Of a DNA stretch of 64,000 bases, positions 1 to 9,672 are shown piece after piece. This stretch comes from Enterobacter sp. BIGb0383. GTDB lineage: Bacteria > Pseudomonadota > Gammaproteobacteria > Enterobacterales > Enterobacteriaceae. Each line of letters begins with the position of its first letter. The stretch's first letter is position 1. A program made the translations under genes and the position numbers. The DNA is taken from assembly GCF_003751845.1 (NCBI RefSeq), contig NZ_RJKQ01000002.1, positions 372,001 through 436,000 on the forward strand. Direction: 5' to 3'. A model generated the notes under the pieces. That model saw only the letters and a list, made by a program, of their open reading frames with translations. It had not been told where the DNA came from and made no database searches.

Positions 1-34
1 ATGGCCGGTTTTTTATTCGCTGACTGCGCAGTAT

Positions 35-238
35 TTACTCTTTGTGAGCGAGCTTTTCCGCCGTCACTTCGTCTTCGGCGTTTTTCTTCGCCGTAGCATC
101 GTCATCGTTCATCGCTTTTTTAAAGCCTTTAATCGCCGCGCCGAGGTCACCACCCAGCGTGCGTAACTTTTTGGTACCAAACAGCAACACCACAAGCGCG
201 GCAATCACCAGCAGTTTGGTAATACTAATCTCACCCAT
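35..238 (-). CDS. tatE: Sec-independent translocase subunit TatE
   Basis: A 67-residue TatA/TatE-family protein. TatE is a minor paralogue of TatA and contributes to the Tat pore that exports folded proteins across the inner membrane. Residues about 7-21 form one hydrophobic membrane helix. It is followed by the [16 protein letters not shown] hinge and amphipathic helix typical of the family, then a charged cytoplasmic tail. The sequence is nearly identical to E. coli TatE as I recall it, and the short tail distinguishes it from the longer TatA. The neighbouring ybeM upstream on the same strand is also the E. coli arrangement. Confidence 0.95.
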   Translation of the reverse strand: MGEISITKLLVIAALVVLLFGTKKLRTLGGDLGAAIKGFKKAMNDDDATAKKNAEDEVTAEKLAHKE

Positions 239-365
239 AAATACCTTCTATTCTGAAACAGGCTGCATTACGCGCCATAAAGTCCGCAGGTTATTAACGG
301 ATATTTGACGCGCGCACACAATAGCAATCTGTAACAAGATGAATCAAGCCCTGCCGAAAAAATCG

Positions 366-1154
366 TCAAAGGAGTTGCGGTGGCGCAAAGCGCCGGTTTT
401 GTAATACAGGAAGCTGCGCCCGCACTTCCTGCACAAAGTCCGCCGTCACCTCGGCAAAAATCAGCCCGGGATCGCCCCCGGCCCCGGCAAGAGTGACGCC
501 GAAGGGATCGACAATCCGGCTCTGACCGATATTACGGCTACCGCATTCGCCTGCGGCGACAACATAGCAGGTTGTGTCCAGCGCCCTCGCCGCCAGCAGC
601 GTGGCCCAGTGATGCTCTTTAAGCGGTCCGCGTACCCAGGCCGCTGGCAGGACCAGCAGATCTGCGCCCCGTAACGCCAGGCTCAGCGCCAGCTCGGGAA
701 AACGCAGATCGTAGCAGGTCATTAGCCCGACCCGCATTCCGTCCACCTCAATCAGCGGCGGTAAGCTCTCTCCGGCATCGACAAGGCGTGACTCCTGAAT
801 GCGGAACGCATCGTAGAGATGGAGCTTGCCATAGTGGGCAATCACTTCCCCGCCGCGCAGCACCACCAGGGTGTTGATCGCTCTTCCGGGCGTGGAGGGA
901 ACGTGGATCGTCAGCACGGTTGTCAGCGTATTGGTTCGGCTTTCCGCCAGCAGCAGACGGAGAAACGCCCCCTCCAGCGTCTGGGCGGATTTTACCGACA
1001 GATCGGCATCACCATCCTCCCTCGCCAGCAGCGCCTCAGGCAGCACCAGCAGTGAAGCGCCCTGACGATGAGCCCGGGCCATCATCTCAACGCACTGCTG
1101 CGCGTTTGTCTCCGGCCGGGGCGTAACGACAAATTGCCCTGCAGCTACCCGCAT
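366..1154 (-). CDS. ybeM: Deaminated glutathione amidase / nitrilase-family hydrolase YbeM
   Basis: A 262-residue carbon-nitrogen hydrolase. Family members of this branch (Nit1/YbeM) hydrolyse deaminated glutathione to 2-oxoglutarate and Cys-Gly as metabolite repair. The Glu-Lys-Cys triad is visible: Glu in LPEALLA, Lys in YGKLHLYD and Cys in [11 protein letters not shown] chose the ATG at 1154 because GGAG lies 6 nt upstream and the protein then begins [10 protein letters not shown], as the family does; a longer frame to 1214 adds 20 residues without homology. In E. coli K-12 ybeM is recorded as disrupted in some annotations, but here the frame is intact. Cytoplasmic. Confidence 0.9.
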   Translation of the reverse strand: MRVAAGQFVVTPRPETNAQQCVEMMARAHRQGASLLVLPEALLAREDGDADLSVKSAQTLEGAFLRLLLAESRTNTLTTVLTIHVPSTPGRAINTLVVLRGGEVIAHYGKLHLYDAFRIQESRLVDAGESLPPLIEVDGMRVGLMTCYDLRFPELALSLALRGADLLVLPAAWVRGPLKEHHWATLLAARALDTTCYVVAAGECGSRNIGQSRIVDPFGVTLAGAGGDPGLIFAEVTADFVQEVRAQLPVLQNRRFAPPQLL

Positions 1155-1243
1155 TATTATCTCCTTACCTGATGAGCGTAGCCAGAACCCATGTTCCGGC
1201 AGTAGACTTAACAAACTTATTAATCAAATAGCAGGAATCTCGC

Positions 1244-1627
1244 GTGTTACAAATCCTTTTCGCAGTATTTATTGGCGGCGGTACGGGTAGCGTACTGCGC
1301 TGGGTGCTGGGCATGAAGCTCAACCCGCTGCATCACGCTATTCCTCTGGGCACGCTAACGGCCAACCTGGTCGGCGCCTTTATTATTGGTCTGGGACTGG
1401 CCTGGTTTAACCGGATGACGCATATCGACCCGATGTGGAAGCTACTGCTGACCACCGGCTTCTGTGGCGGCCTGACGACCTTCTCGACTTTTTCGGCTGA
1501 GGTGGTGTTTCTGCTGCAGGACGGGCGTCCGGGCTGGGCGTTGATGAATATTGCGGTGAATATGTTAGGCTCGTTTGCCCTTACCGCGCTGGCGTTCTGG
1601 ATTGTTTCCGTCACGGCTGCCCACTAA
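1244..1627 (+). CDS. crcB: Fluoride channel/exporter CrcB (Fluc)
   Basis: A 127-residue inner-membrane protein with four hydrophobic segments. Fluc proteins form antiparallel dimers that release cytoplasmic fluoride. Family signatures are present: [10 protein letters not shown] near the N-terminus and [13 protein letters not shown] around residues 73-85, which carries the Phe and Ser/Thr lining of the pore and the central Na+ site. The start is GTG at 1244, preceded by AGGAA. It is divergent from ybeM and convergent with cspE, with a shared terminator after it. No fluoride riboswitch consensus is visible upstream. Confidence 0.93.
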   Translation: MLQILFAVFIGGGTGSVLRWVLGMKLNPLHHAIPLGTLTANLVGAFIIGLGLAWFNRMTHIDPMWKLLLTTGFCGGLTTFSTFSAEVVFLLQDGRPGWALMNIAVNMLGSFALTALAFWIVSVTAAH

Positions 1628-1636
1628 ACGCAGGAC

Positions 1637-1665
1637 AAAAAAAACCCGCTCAATGGCGGGTTTTT
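1637..1665. terminator. Bidirectional terminator between crcB and cspE
   Basis: Inverted repeat AAAACCCGC / GCGGGTTTT with a 6-nt loop. It has an A-tract before and a T-tract after, so it can stop transcription of both converging genes. Confidence 0.85.
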
Positions 1666-1686
1666 GTATTCTTACTGTCGTTTCGC

Positions 1687-1896
1687 TTAGATAGCGTTAA
1701 CGTTTGCAGCAGAAGGGCCTTTGGCACCGTTAGTGATTTCGAACTCTACACGCTGACCTTCAGCCAGAGTTTTGAAACCGTTGGACTGGATTGCAGAGAA
1801 ATGTACGAATACATCTTTGCTGCCATCTTCAGGAGTAATGAAACCGAATCCTTTGGACTCATTAAACCACTTAACGTTACCTTTAATCTTAGACAT
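1687..1896 (-). CDS. cspE: Cold-shock-family RNA chaperone CspE
   Basis: A 69-residue single cold-shock domain that binds single-stranded RNA/DNA and acts as a constitutive RNA chaperone and antiterminator. The RNP1 motif KGFGFI and RNP2 motif VFVHF are both present. The protein begins [19 protein letters not shown], essentially the E. coli CspE sequence; the frame upstream of 1896 is not part of the family. Its position between pagP and crcB matches E. coli. About 190 bp of untranslated sequence lies upstream, including a run of nine Ts at about 2010-2018. Confidence 0.95.
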   Translation of the reverse strand: MSKIKGNVKWFNESKGFGFITPEDGSKDVFVHFSAIQSNGFKTLAEGQRVEFEITNGAKGPSAANVNAI

Positions 1897-2089
1897 CAAT
1901 ATTACCTTTACATGAAAAATGGACACAAATGCTGTGTCGGGTATCAGTACACCAATTGTGGTGACGTTTGTCCAGTCTAACTTTGCTAAAAAGTGATAAA
2001 AGTCGATGTTTTTTTTTCGACCACCACGTTATGCGTTGATTTAGCAGTAAACAGGGTGTTCAGCCTGACATAACGGGCTGCCGTTGCGT

Positions 2090-2644
2090 TTAAAACTGAA
2101 AACGCATCCAGGCAAAGTAAACGTTTCCGTTATTATAAGTTCCCGGAATGTAAGTCATCTGGAAGGTGACCGGACCGTAGCCTACCGAGGCCATCGGCAG
2201 CAGTACCGGAATCGGGATGTATTTCCAGTTATCGCGGGCCGTGACCCCGACGGTATAGCCCAGCCCCATATGCACGTTGTCATCCGCCAGCGGCCGCCAG
2301 GTTTTCTCCCAGCCATAGCCGCCGATCGGCTCCCACTTGTTGTAAGAGTCTTTAAACGCCATCAGGTAAATGCCGTGCCAGTTGCCTTTTTCATCCCAGC
2401 GCGACTGGCCAAACCCCGCGCCCCAGGGGCGTTCGTTATATTTGTCCGTTTTGTCCTTGTCATAGGCAAAGCGGGCATGCCAGGTGATGGCCGGTACATA
2501 GAGATCGTAATGCTGCGGCGCATTCCAGGTCTCTGCGACATTATCGGTGAGGGTGGAGAACCAGCCCTTTTCTGCTGCGGTGGCTGACAGCGTCAATGTG
2601 CCGGAAATGAGCAGTAGCACAGCCAAAAATTTTTTCGCTAACAT
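2090..2644 (-). CDS. pagP: Lipid A palmitoyltransferase PagP
   Basis: A 184-residue outer-membrane acyltransferase that moves palmitate from phospholipid to lipid A and so promotes resistance to cationic peptides. Residues 1-23 form a Sec signal peptide ending ATA-A. The mature part is an eight-stranded barrel rich in aromatic residues. The catalytic His (in [10 protein letters not shown]) and the Asp-Ser pair (in FKDSYNKW) are present. Length is close to the 186 residues of E. coli. In E. coli pagP lies next to dcuC; here the cus operon separates them. I could not find a properly spaced PhoP box upstream. Confidence 0.93.
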   Translation of the reverse strand: MLAKKFLAVLLLISGTLTLSATAAEKGWFSTLTDNVAETWNAPQHYDLYVPAITWHARFAYDKDKTDKYNERPWGAGFGQSRWDEKGNWHGIYLMAFKDSYNKWEPIGGYGWEKTWRPLADDNVHMGLGYTVGVTARDNWKYIPIPVLLPMASVGYGPVTFQMTYIPGTYNNGNVYFAWMRFQF

Positions 2645-2753
2645 CTCGTTCGATCTACCATTTATTCATGTTCGGGGTAAAAGTAGCACACGATATATGA
2701 ATGAAATCTTAACGAATATAGGAAAGCTTCCTGGTTTATCGGTTTACGCGAAA

Positions 2754-2780
2754 TATGCGCCTGAAAAAAACAGGCGCATA
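2754..2780 (-). terminator. Hairpin after cusA (probable terminator)
   Basis: Perfect 10-bp stem TATGCGCCTG / CAGGCGCATA with a 7-nt loop, just past the cusA stop. The loop reads as seven Ts on the minus strand but no clean T-tract follows, so termination strength is uncertain. Confidence 0.55.
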
Positions 2781-2786
2781 GCATTG

Positions 2787-5700
2787 TTATTCTCGCCGAT
2801 GGATTAGCTGGTATATTGCCGGGATCACCAGCATCGACAGCAGCGGCGCGGTGATCATGCCTCCGACCATCGGCGCGGCAATACGGCTCATCACCTCAGA
2901 ACCGGTCCCGCTGCCCCACATAATCGGCAGCAGCCCGGCCATGATGGTCGCCACGGTCATCACTTTCGGCCGCACGCGCAGCACCGCCCCTTCGTGAATG
3001 GCACGCATCAGCATGGCTTCCCCGCCCTGTGGCTCAAGCATCCGGTGCTTCTCCAGTGCATGGTTTAAATACAGCACCATGATCACCCCGAATTCCGCCG
3101 CCACGCCGGCGAGGGCAATAAACCCGACCGCCCCGGCCACCGACAGGTTATAGCCCAGCAGCCAGAGTAGCCAGACCCCGCCAATAAGTGAAAAAGGCAA
3201 CGTCCCCATAATCAGCAGCACGTCGGATAAACGTCTGAAGGTTAGCCAGAGCAGGATGAAAATAATCATTAGCGTGACCGGCAGGACTATTTGTAGCTTC
3301 GCCGCTGCCCGCTCAAGATATTCAAACTGACCCGACCACGACAGGCTGACACCCTGCGGTAGCGTCACCTCCTGAGCCACCCGCTGCTGCATCTCATCCA
3401 CCGCCGATTTCAGATCCCGCCCGCGCAGATCGACATAAATCCAGTTCGATAGTCGGGCGTTTTCACTTTTCAGCATCGGCGGACCTTCACTGACGCTAAT
3501 GTCGGCCAGCTCTCCCAGCGCAATCTGACTCCCGCTGTCCGTGATCACCGGCAGCATTCGCAGCTTATCGACGTTATCCCTTAACGCCTGGGGATAGCGG
3601 ATATTGATGGGATAACGTTCGCGTCCTTCAATCGTCTGGCCGATATTATCCCCACCGACCAGCGTCGCCACCAGCGACTGTAGCTCCTGAACCGTTACGC
3701 CATAGCGTGCGGCCTTCAGCCGGTCGATACGGATATCGACGTAGCGCCCGCCGCTGAGACGTTCCGCCAGCGCCGAGGTGACGCCCGGAACGTTTTTCAC
3801 CACCCGCTCAATCTGACGGGCGACCTCTTCGATATCCGCCAGATTGTTGCCGTTGACCTTAATGCCGACCGGACTTTTAATCCCGGTGGACAACATATCC
3901 AGACGATTACGAATCGGAGGTACCCAGACATTAGCAATGCCCGGCAGGCTGACGGTTTTATCCAGCTCCTCCACCAGTTTTTCCGGCGTCATTCCCGGTC
4001 GCCACTGGTCCCGTGGTTTAAAGCGAATGGTGGTTTCCAGCATGGTCAGCGGGGCGGGATCGGTCGCGGTTTCCGCCCTACCCGCTTTGCCGAACACCGT
4101 ATCCACTTCCGGGACGCTTTTGATTAACCGGTCGGTTTGCTGCAGCAGCTTTGTCGCTTCACGGACCGAGATGCCGGGGAGCGTCGAGGGCATATAGAGC
4201 AGATCCCCTTCGTCAAGTGGCGGCATAAACTCGCTCCCCAGCCGGCTGAGCGGCCAGAGCGTCAGGGCCAGCAGGGCCAGAGCAAGCGCCAGAGTCAGCT
4301 TCGGCCAGCTCAGCACCTTGTCCAGCAGTGGCTCATAGACGCGGATCAGCCAGCGGTTAAGCGGGTTAGCCTGTTCATCCGGCACCCGACCGCGAATAAA
4401 GTAGCCCATCAGCACCGGAACCAGAGTGATACCCAGCCCCGCCGCGACCGCCATCGCCCAGGTTTTGGTAAAGGCCAGCGGGGAGAACATCCGCCCTTCC
4501 TGCGCCTCCAGCGAAAATACCGGGATAAAAGAGAGCGTGATAATCAGCAGGCTACAGAACAGGGCCGGTCCGACTTCCACCGCCGCCTGTTCGGCGATAC
4601 GCCAGTAGTCACCGGATTCTGGCTCCTGGTCAGGATGATCGTGCCGCCAGCGCTCAAGCACCTTGTGCATATTCTCAATCATCACAATTGCCGCATCGAC
4701 CATCGCCCCGATGGCAATGGCGATCCCTCCGAGGGACATGATATTGGCGTTGATCCCCTGATAGTGCATCACCACAAAGGCGCCAAGAATACCCAGCGGC
4801 AGCGAGACAATCGCCACCAGCGCGGAGCGAAAATGGAACAGAAACAGGGTGCAGACCAGAGCGACAACGATAAACTCTTCGATAAGCTTCGCGCTCAGGG
4901 TATCGATAGCCTCCTCGATAAGCGTTGAGCGGTCATAGACCGGCACAATCTCCACGCCCGCAGGTAACGTCTTCTGCAGCGTCGCCAGACGCGCTTTCAC
5001 CGCATGCAGCGTCTCCAGCGCGTTCTTGCCGTAGCGCATCACGATAATGCCGCCCGCCACCTCGCCTTCGCCGTTAAACTCAGCCACGCCGCGGCGGATC
5101 TCCGGCCCGTAGCGTACCGTCGCCACGTCCGAAAGCATTATCGGGACGCCTTCCCGGCTGGTTATCACCACCTTGCGGAAGTCCGCCAGGCTTTGCAGAT
5201 ACCCGGTGGTGCGCACCATATACTCCGCTTCCCCCATCTCCAGCACCGCGCCGCCACCTTCCTGGTTGGCTGCCTTCAGCGCATCAATTAACTGCTGATG
5301 GGTAATATTCAGCGCACGCAAACGTGCAGGATCGGGGATCACCTGGTACTGGCGCACCATGCCGCCAACGCTGGCGACCTCCGACACGTTAGGCACCGTT
5401 TTCAGCTCGAATTTCAGGTTCCAGTCCTGAATCGCCCGCAGGTCGGCCAGGCTGTGCTTACCGCTGCGATCGATCAGTGCATATTCAAAAATCCAGCCCA
5501 CGCCGGTCGCATCCGGGCCCAGCGCCACCTCTGCGCCTTCCGGCAGCTGCGACTGGACCTGGTTTAAATACTCCAGCACGCGGGAGCGCGCCCAGTAGAG
5601 ATCGGTCCCGTCCTCAAAAAGCACATAAACGTAAGCATCTCCAAACATCGAGAAGCCACGCACGGTTTTCGCGCCGGGCACCGACAGCATGGTGGTGGTC

Positions 5701-5906
5701 AGTGGGTAAGTGATCTGATCCTCGACAATCTGCGGCGCTTTGCCGGGATAGCTGGCGCGAACGATCACCTGAACATCGGAGAGATCGGGCAGGGCATCCA
5801 GCGGCGTTCGCTGTAATGACCAGATTCCCCAGGCCGCCATACCGATAGCGGCGAGGATCACCAGCAGACGGTTGCGCAGCGCGGTGCGGATCACGGCGGC
5901 AATCAT
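2787..5906 (-). CDS. cusA: Cu(I)/Ag(I) RND efflux pump, inner-membrane subunit CusA
   Basis: A 1039-residue heavy-metal-efflux RND transporter, the proton-driven inner-membrane part of the Cus tripartite complex that expels Cu(I) and Ag(I) from the periplasm. It has the RND layout: an N-terminal membrane helix, a large periplasmic loop, six helices, a second periplasmic loop, and final helices. The three methionines that bind Cu(I)/Ag(I) in E. coli CusA (M573, M623, M672) are conserved here as M572, M622 and M671, in the contexts [15 protein letters not shown] and LDMLSTG. This separates it from the Zn/Co/Cd pumps of the CzcA type. Its ATG overlaps the cusB stop by 4 nt, and it is the last gene of the operon. 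Confidence 0.93.
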   Translation of the reverse strand: MIAAVIRTALRNRLLVILAAIGMAAWGIWSLQRTPLDALPDLSDVQVIVRASYPGKAPQIVEDQITYPLTTTMLSVPGAKTVRGFSMFGDAYVYVLFEDGTDLYWARSRVLEYLNQVQSQLPEGAEVALGPDATGVGWIFEYALIDRSGKHSLADLRAIQDWNLKFELKTVPNVSEVASVGGMVRQYQVIPDPARLRALNITHQQLIDALKAANQEGGGAVLEMGEAEYMVRTTGYLQSLADFRKVVITSREGVPIMLSDVATVRYGPEIRRGVAEFNGEGEVAGGIIVMRYGKNALETLHAVKARLATLQKTLPAGVEIVPVYDRSTLIEEAIDTLSAKLIEEFIVVALVCTLFLFHFRSALVAIVSLPLGILGAFVVMHYQGINANIMSLGGIAIAIGAMVDAAIVMIENMHKVLERWRHDHPDQEPESGDYWRIAEQAAVEVGPALFCSLLIITLSFIPVFSLEAQEGRMFSPLAFTKTWAMAVAAGLGITLVPVLMGYFIRGRVPDEQANPLNRWLIRVYEPLLDKVLSWPKLTLALALALLALTLWPLSRLGSEFMPPLDEGDLLYMPSTLPGISVREATKLLQQTDRLIKSVPEVDTVFGKAGRAETATDPAPLTMLETTIRFKPRDQWRPGMTPEKLVEELDKTVSLPGIANVWVPPIRNRLDMLSTGIKSPVGIKVNGNNLADIEEVARQIERVVKNVPGVTSALAERLSGGRYVDIRIDRLKAARYGVTVQELQSLVATLVGGDNIGQTIEGRERYPINIRYPQALRDNVDKLRMLPVITDSGSQIALGELADISVSEGPPMLKSENARLSNWIYVDLRGRDLKSAVDEMQQRVAQEVTLPQGVSLSWSGQFEYLERAAAKLQIVLPVTLMIIFILLWLTFRRLSDVLLIMGTLPFSLIGGVWLLWLLGYNLSVAGAVGFIALAGVAAEFGVIMVLYLNHALEKHRMLEPQGGEAMLMRAIHEGAVLRVRPKVMTVATIMAGLLPIMWGSGTGSEVMSRIAAPMVGGMITAPLLSMLVIPAIYQLIHRRE

Positions 5907-7342
5907 TTCATCACCTCCGTGTCGGCCATCAGGTGGGTGATGACCGCGCCTTCGGTATCATCAAGCCGGAAGCGGAACATCACTCGCTCGCCGGGCTTCA
6001 GACCCGACACCGGCTGCGGCAGCACAAAGTCCATGGTCATCGAATCCCAGTTGAGGGCGGGAATCGGCTGATGGCTGAGAGTAATAGTGCCATCGGCTAT
6101 CGCCTCCACCACGCCGTGGGTTTCATACTCCTGCGCGGCAGGCGTCGCGATTTCCGGCAGGGCGCTACGCAGGCTGGCCTCTGAGTCAATCAGGAACTGC
6201 CCGGAGGTGACCACCAGGTCTCCTTCCTTCAGCCCGCTCTGGATCTGCGTCCAGCCGGAGGCGGTCATACCCGGCACTACGTCAACCGGACGAAAATGGC
6301 CGTCTCCGCTTGCCACCAGCACCCGACGGGCATCGCCGGTATCGATCAACGCCTCTTCCGGGATCGCCAGTACCGGCGGCAGCGACTGGCCCGCCGGACG
6401 GGTGACGGAGAGAAACATGCCCGGTTTCAGTTTGTGCTGTGGGTTATCCAGTACGATACGCGCTTTCAGAGTACGGGTTGCCGCATCCAGCTGGGGAAGC
6501 AGTTCGCTGACCCGCCCGTGAAAGGTCTCACCGGGCCAGCCATCGGCGGTAGCCACCACTTCGCTGCCGGGCGTTAACCGCTGCGCCTGGGTCTGCGGAT
6601 AGTCCACCGTGACCCACACCGGGTCGATACCTGCCAGTTCCAGCAGCGGTGCGGTCGCCTCCACCTGCGCGCCTTCCCGGACCGTCAGGCTGGTCACATA
6701 ACCCGCCCGTTCTGCCCGCAGGGTGATACGCGTCTGCGGCTTGCCGCTACGCTCCAGGATCTGAATCACCGACTCCGGCATAAATTGCAGCGCCAGACGT
6801 TCGCGGGCCGCCCGACTCAACGCCGCATCCCCCAGCTGGCGTACCGCCAGATACTCCTGCTGGGCGGTTGTCCACTGGGGCATCCAGAGCTGCGCCAGCG
6901 GCTCACCGGCTTTCACCCACTGCTGAGGCGCACGCACAAAGAGTTTCTCCACCACGCCCGCCGCCGGAGACGGCACGACGCGGATACTCCGCTCATCCAC
7001 GCTGACGGTCGCGAAAGCCGAGAAATCCGGGGTCAGTACACGCACTTCCGCCTTCGCCGTGCGCATGCCCAGATTTTGCTGCTGCCGGGTGCTGACGCTC
7101 ACTCCGCCCTGTTCCTGTATCTCATCGGCATAGCGCGGGACCAGCTGCATATCCATAAAGGGCGATTTCCCCGGCTTATCAAACCGCTGGCCGGGCACCA
7201 TCGGATCGTACCAGTAGAGTACCTGCCGCTCACCGCTCGCTGCTGTTTCTGGCGTCGCCGTCTGCTGCTGGCGGCCATACTGATATCCCGCGCCTGCGGC
7301 CAGCAGGGCGCTGACCACCACGGCAATAATGGTTTTTTTCAT
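5903..7342 (-). CDS. cusB: CusB periplasmic adaptor with fused C-terminal CusF-like domain
   Basis: A 479-residue membrane-fusion protein linking CusA to the outer-membrane channel. An N-terminal anchor or signal (residues about 4-20) is followed by the metal-binding segment with Met48, Met63 and Met65 (in YDPMVPG and PFMDMQLVP), then barrel-sandwich, helical and beta-barrel domains. E. coli CusB is about 407 residues. The extra roughly 75 residues at the end form a second CusF-like OB domain: His424, Trp432, Met435 and Met437 in ALNWDSMTM reproduce the CusF Cu(I)/Ag(I) site. A similar SilB-type fusion is known in Cupriavidus. Starts and stops overlap cusC and cusA by 4 nt, so translation is probably coupled. 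Confidence 0.92.
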   Translation of the reverse strand: MKKTIIAVVVSALLAAGAGYQYGRQQQTATPETAASGERQVLYWYDPMVPGQRFDKPGKSPFMDMQLVPRYADEIQEQGGVSVSTRQQQNLGMRTAKAEVRVLTPDFSAFATVSVDERSIRVVPSPAAGVVEKLFVRAPQQWVKAGEPLAQLWMPQWTTAQQEYLAVRQLGDAALSRAARERLALQFMPESVIQILERSGKPQTRITLRAERAGYVTSLTVREGAQVEATAPLLELAGIDPVWVTVDYPQTQAQRLTPGSEVVATADGWPGETFHGRVSELLPQLDAATRTLKARIVLDNPQHKLKPGMFLSVTRPAGQSLPPVLAIPEEALIDTGDARRVLVASGDGHFRPVDVVPGMTASGWTQIQSGLKEGDLVVTSGQFLIDSEASLRSALPEIATPAAQEYETHGVVEAIADGTITLSHQPIPALNWDSMTMDFVLPQPVSGLKPGERVMFRFRLDDTEGAVITHLMADTEVMK

Positions 7343-8595
7343 AGCGCTATCTCCTGCGGGATCAGCCAGCGTATCGCCGCCCAGCGACGGGCCATTTCTC
7401 TTTCCGATTCATTCAGTGCCATCTCGGTTTCCAGCACGCCACGACGGGCCTCAAGCAGCTCGGGCAGCGCCGACTGGCCCCCGCCATACTGCGCGGTCAC
7501 CAGCGACAGGCGCTTTTTCTGCAGCGGCAGGGTTTCATCCCGCTGGCGCTGCCACAGGGTCTGCGCGGCCTGGTATTCGGCGATCAGAGAGCGGACTTGT
7601 GCAAGATGGGTACGTTCGGTCTGGGCCAGACGATCGTTGGCCTGCATGGTCATCGAGACATCGGCGGCGTGGTCTTTATTCTGTCGACGTCCCTGGAACA
7701 GCGGCAGATCGACGGTGAACATCACCCCGGCCATATCCTCATAGCCGTCGGCGCGGCGGGCGTAGTACAGCTCCACGTCAACATCGGGAATGGCAGCAAT
7801 CGCCGACTGGGCCGAACGCGCCCGGGCGGTATTGGCTTCCCGGGAAGCGGCAATCACTTCCGGATGCAGCGTTACGCCCTCTTCAATCACTCGCTCTTCT
7901 GCGGGCAGCCGCTGATAAGGCGGCAGTTTCCCGCTAATCCCATCCAGCTGCTGACCGGTCAGTTCCATCAGACGCGTCTGCGCAAGGCGGACATCCCGCT
8001 CCGCCAGCGTCTCCCGATCACGCATGGCATTCAGGGTGACCTGCAGCGTCAGGACACTGTCTGCGGGAACCGATCCGCCGCTGACGCTGGCTTTCTGTCC
8101 CGCCATCTGACGCCGGGTTTCGGCCACCAGCGTCCGGGCGGTATTCAGCGCCTGCGTCGACAGGGCCAGATCCAGCCAGGCCTGAGCAGTATCCCGCTGC
8201 AGCCCGGCACGGATGGCATCGGCCTGGGCGTTGACGCTTTGCGACTGGGCCAGCAAGGTCTGCGCTTTACGTTCCCGCTTCTCCTCGCTGACATAGCGCT
8301 GCATCACGCCGACCCGCTGCATGGTCATCCCTTCCCGGGTCAACCTGCGCCCGTTGCTGCCCTGAACAGGGACGTTTTCGATCCCGAACCGCAGTTGCGG
8401 ATCCGGAAGTTCGCGGGCGGAATCGGCCATTGCATCGAGGGCCTGCGCCTCATTTTTGCTGGCGGAGATCTCCGCCGAATAGCGCTGGGCGGCGGTCAGG
8501 GTTTGCGTCAGCGTCCACGACTCTGCCTGTACGGCAAAGCATATGAAGCCGAGCAACACCCCACCAGGCCACAGGCATAGTGTGCGTCGTTGCAT
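7339..8595 (-). CDS. TolC-family outer-membrane channel of the Cus system (CusC/CzcC-like)
   Basis: A 418-residue outer-membrane efflux protein with two OEP repeats rich in long coiled helices. It provides the exit duct for the CusBA pump. A Sec signal peptide ends about residue 24 (AVQA-ES). Unlike E. coli CusC (457 residues, a lipoprotein), I see no lipobox cysteine after the hydrophobic core. It is therefore probably not lipidated and is closer to the CzcC type. It sits between cusF and cusB with a 4-nt overlap to cusB. Function as the Cus duct is inferred from operon position. Confidence 0.85.
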   Translation of the reverse strand: MQRRTLCLWPGGVLLGFICFAVQAESWTLTQTLTAAQRYSAEISASKNEAQALDAMADSARELPDPQLRFGIENVPVQGSNGRRLTREGMTMQRVGVMQRYVSEEKRERKAQTLLAQSQSVNAQADAIRAGLQRDTAQAWLDLALSTQALNTARTLVAETRRQMAGQKASVSGGSVPADSVLTLQVTLNAMRDRETLAERDVRLAQTRLMELTGQQLDGISGKLPPYQRLPAEERVIEEGVTLHPEVIAASREANTARARSAQSAIAAIPDVDVELYYARRADGYEDMAGVMFTVDLPLFQGRRQNKDHAADVSMTMQANDRLAQTERTHLAQVRSLIAEYQAAQTLWQRQRDETLPLQKKRLSLVTAQYGGGQSALPELLEARRGVLETEMALNESEREMARRWAAIRWLIPQEIAL

Positions 8596-8605
8596 GGTGC
8601 CTCCG

Positions 8606-8944
8606 TTAGCGCAGAGGCGTCAGTGAGACAAGCTGGTAGCCACCTTCGCGCCGGGTAAAGCTGAAACTGACTTTATCCCCGACGGCAACGGCCGGCAGCG
8701 CTTCGCCTTCCGGCGGCGCAAAACGCATGGTCATCGGCGGCCAGTTCAGCGCGCTGATGGCCTGATGGGAAATGGTCAACGCCTGAGGGCTGACCGCTTT
8801 GACTGTCCCTTCGGTGTGATACACCTCGGGCGTGGAGGGAGAATGATTCATACCCGCATGGGCAGACATATCGTGGGCCTGCGCAAGAGACGCAGACAGC
8901 ACCAGCAGTACGCCTGTCAGCGCACGGGAAAGATAAGCAAACAT
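8606..8944 (-). CDS. cusF: Periplasmic Cu(I)/Ag(I) chaperone CusF
   Basis: A 112-residue periplasmic metallochaperone that delivers Cu(I)/Ag(I) to CusB. A signal peptide ends at residue 23 (AQA-H), followed by a His/Met-rich linker (HDMSAHAGMNH) and a five-stranded OB domain. The metal site His60, Trp68, Met71, Met73 (LNWPPMTMRF) is complete, including the tryptophan that makes a cation-pi contact with copper. The order here is F-C-B-A, unlike C-F-B-A in E. coli. Start is ATG at 8944 with the SD AGGAG. Confidence 0.92.
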   Translation of the reverse strand: MFAYLSRALTGVLLVLSASLAQAHDMSAHAGMNHSPSTPEVYHTEGTVKAVSPQALTISHQAISALNWPPMTMRFAPPEGEALPAVAVGDKVSFSFTRREGGYQLVSLTPLR

Positions 8945-9000
8945 AAAAACTCCTGATAACGGTAAATGAATAGATAAAATTCAGTGCGTTACAGGTGTTT

Positions 9001-9405
9001 CTACTCTCTGAACCGGCAGAACCGAATGGTTGCCGGTGGCCCCGTAGCCGGAGGTGATAACGCCCAGCCACTGCCGATGGTTTCTGTACAAAGCGGGGTC
9101 ACTACCGCCAGAGTCGTGGCGGCAGGAAGCGCAATCAGCGGTGTGTGCTGGGGATCTTTTTGCATGATATCCGGGACGCAGTGCTTTTCGCACAGGGGGC
9201 CTTTCATCATGCTGTAGGCGGGCGTGTCCTCCGCCATCTGATGCTGTTGATGCTGGAGCATCACCGCCTCGCCATCCACGCTGAGATCGCAGTGATGGGA
9301 AGCAATCGCTACCTGACTCTGGATAAGCAGCCAGCAGAATGCCAACAAAAGTATCAGCAGATACTTTCGTAAACAGTGCAGGCAATTACCCCGGCTAGCG
9401 TGCAT
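9001..9405 (-). CDS. Cys/His/Met-rich small exported or membrane protein leading the cus operon
   Basis: A 134-residue protein of unknown function, first gene before cusF with a 56-nt gap. It has a CLHC pair (residues 8-11), a hydrophobic segment at about 15-36, then a His/Met/Cys-rich part (HHCDL, HQQHQM, LCEKHC). A second weakly hydrophobic stretch (LPAATTLAVV) and further Cys residues follow near the end. The composition suggests periplasmic Cu/Ag binding or sensing, but I recognise no named family with certainty. The start at 9405 has only a weak SD. Overlapping frames exist in the same region, so the reading frame rests on operon position and composition. Confidence 0.6.
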   Translation of the reverse strand: MHASRGNCLHCLRKYLLILLLAFCWLLIQSQVAIASHHCDLSVDGEAVMLQHQQHQMAEDTPAYSMMKGPLCEKHCVPDIMQKDPQHTPLIALPAATTLAVVTPLCTETIGSGWALSPPATGPPATIRFCRFRE

Positions 9406-9429
9406 ATCAGCTCGTCAGAATTAGCGTGG

Positions 9430-9456
9430 AAGAGGCTCGAGTATAGGCAGCCTCTT
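9430..9456 (-). promoter_or_regulatory. Inverted repeat over the presumed cus operon promoter
   Basis: Perfect repeat AAGAGGCT-N11-AGCCTCTT. Read on the minus strand, the 11-nt centre contains a good -10 hexamer, TATACT, about 35 nt before the start of the first gene. No convincing -35 is seen, which fits an activated promoter. On the plus strand the right arm runs into TTTTTTATTTTT, so it could instead be a plus-strand intrinsic terminator. Confidence 0.4.
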
Positions 9457-9658
9457 TTTTATTTTTAAAGGCTTTTTTAGATGATTTACGTTCAGAGAAT
9501 AAATAAAACCCACAGGTAAAATACTGTTAACTTTTATTTTTCATTTAAACATCAAAACAAATACATCTTGCTTTTATCAGCGCAATCAAGATGATGGTGG
9601 GCGGCTTGTCGCTATTCGGACAAAAATAATCCTGACGGCTTATTTAGTAGTCGATTTA

Positions 9659-9672
9659 TTGATTTTAATCAG
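9659..9672 (+). promoter_or_regulatory. FNR-type binding site upstream of dcuC
   Basis: TTGATTTTAATCAG matches the FNR consensus TTGAT-N4-ATCAA at 9 of 10 positions. It lies 109 nt before the dcuC start. dcuC is known to be activated by FNR under anaerobiosis. Confidence 0.75.

Noticed and set aside
1155-1243. Fluoride riboswitch upstream of crcB
   Set aside because: The short gap lacks the conserved riboswitch pseudoknot sequence; only an ordinary leader is seen.
2738-2754. PhoP box upstream of pagP (GGTTTA repeated)
   Set aside because: Two GGTTTA copies are present, but they are 8 nt apart in phase instead of 11, and sit near the cusA end.
4137-4928. 263-codon open frame opposite cusA
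   Set aside because: Arg/Gln/His-rich antisense shadow; cusA is well conserved there.
9406-9600. CusR box before the cus operon
   Set aside because: No sequence close to the published AAAATGACAA-N2-TTGTCATTTT palindrome was found.
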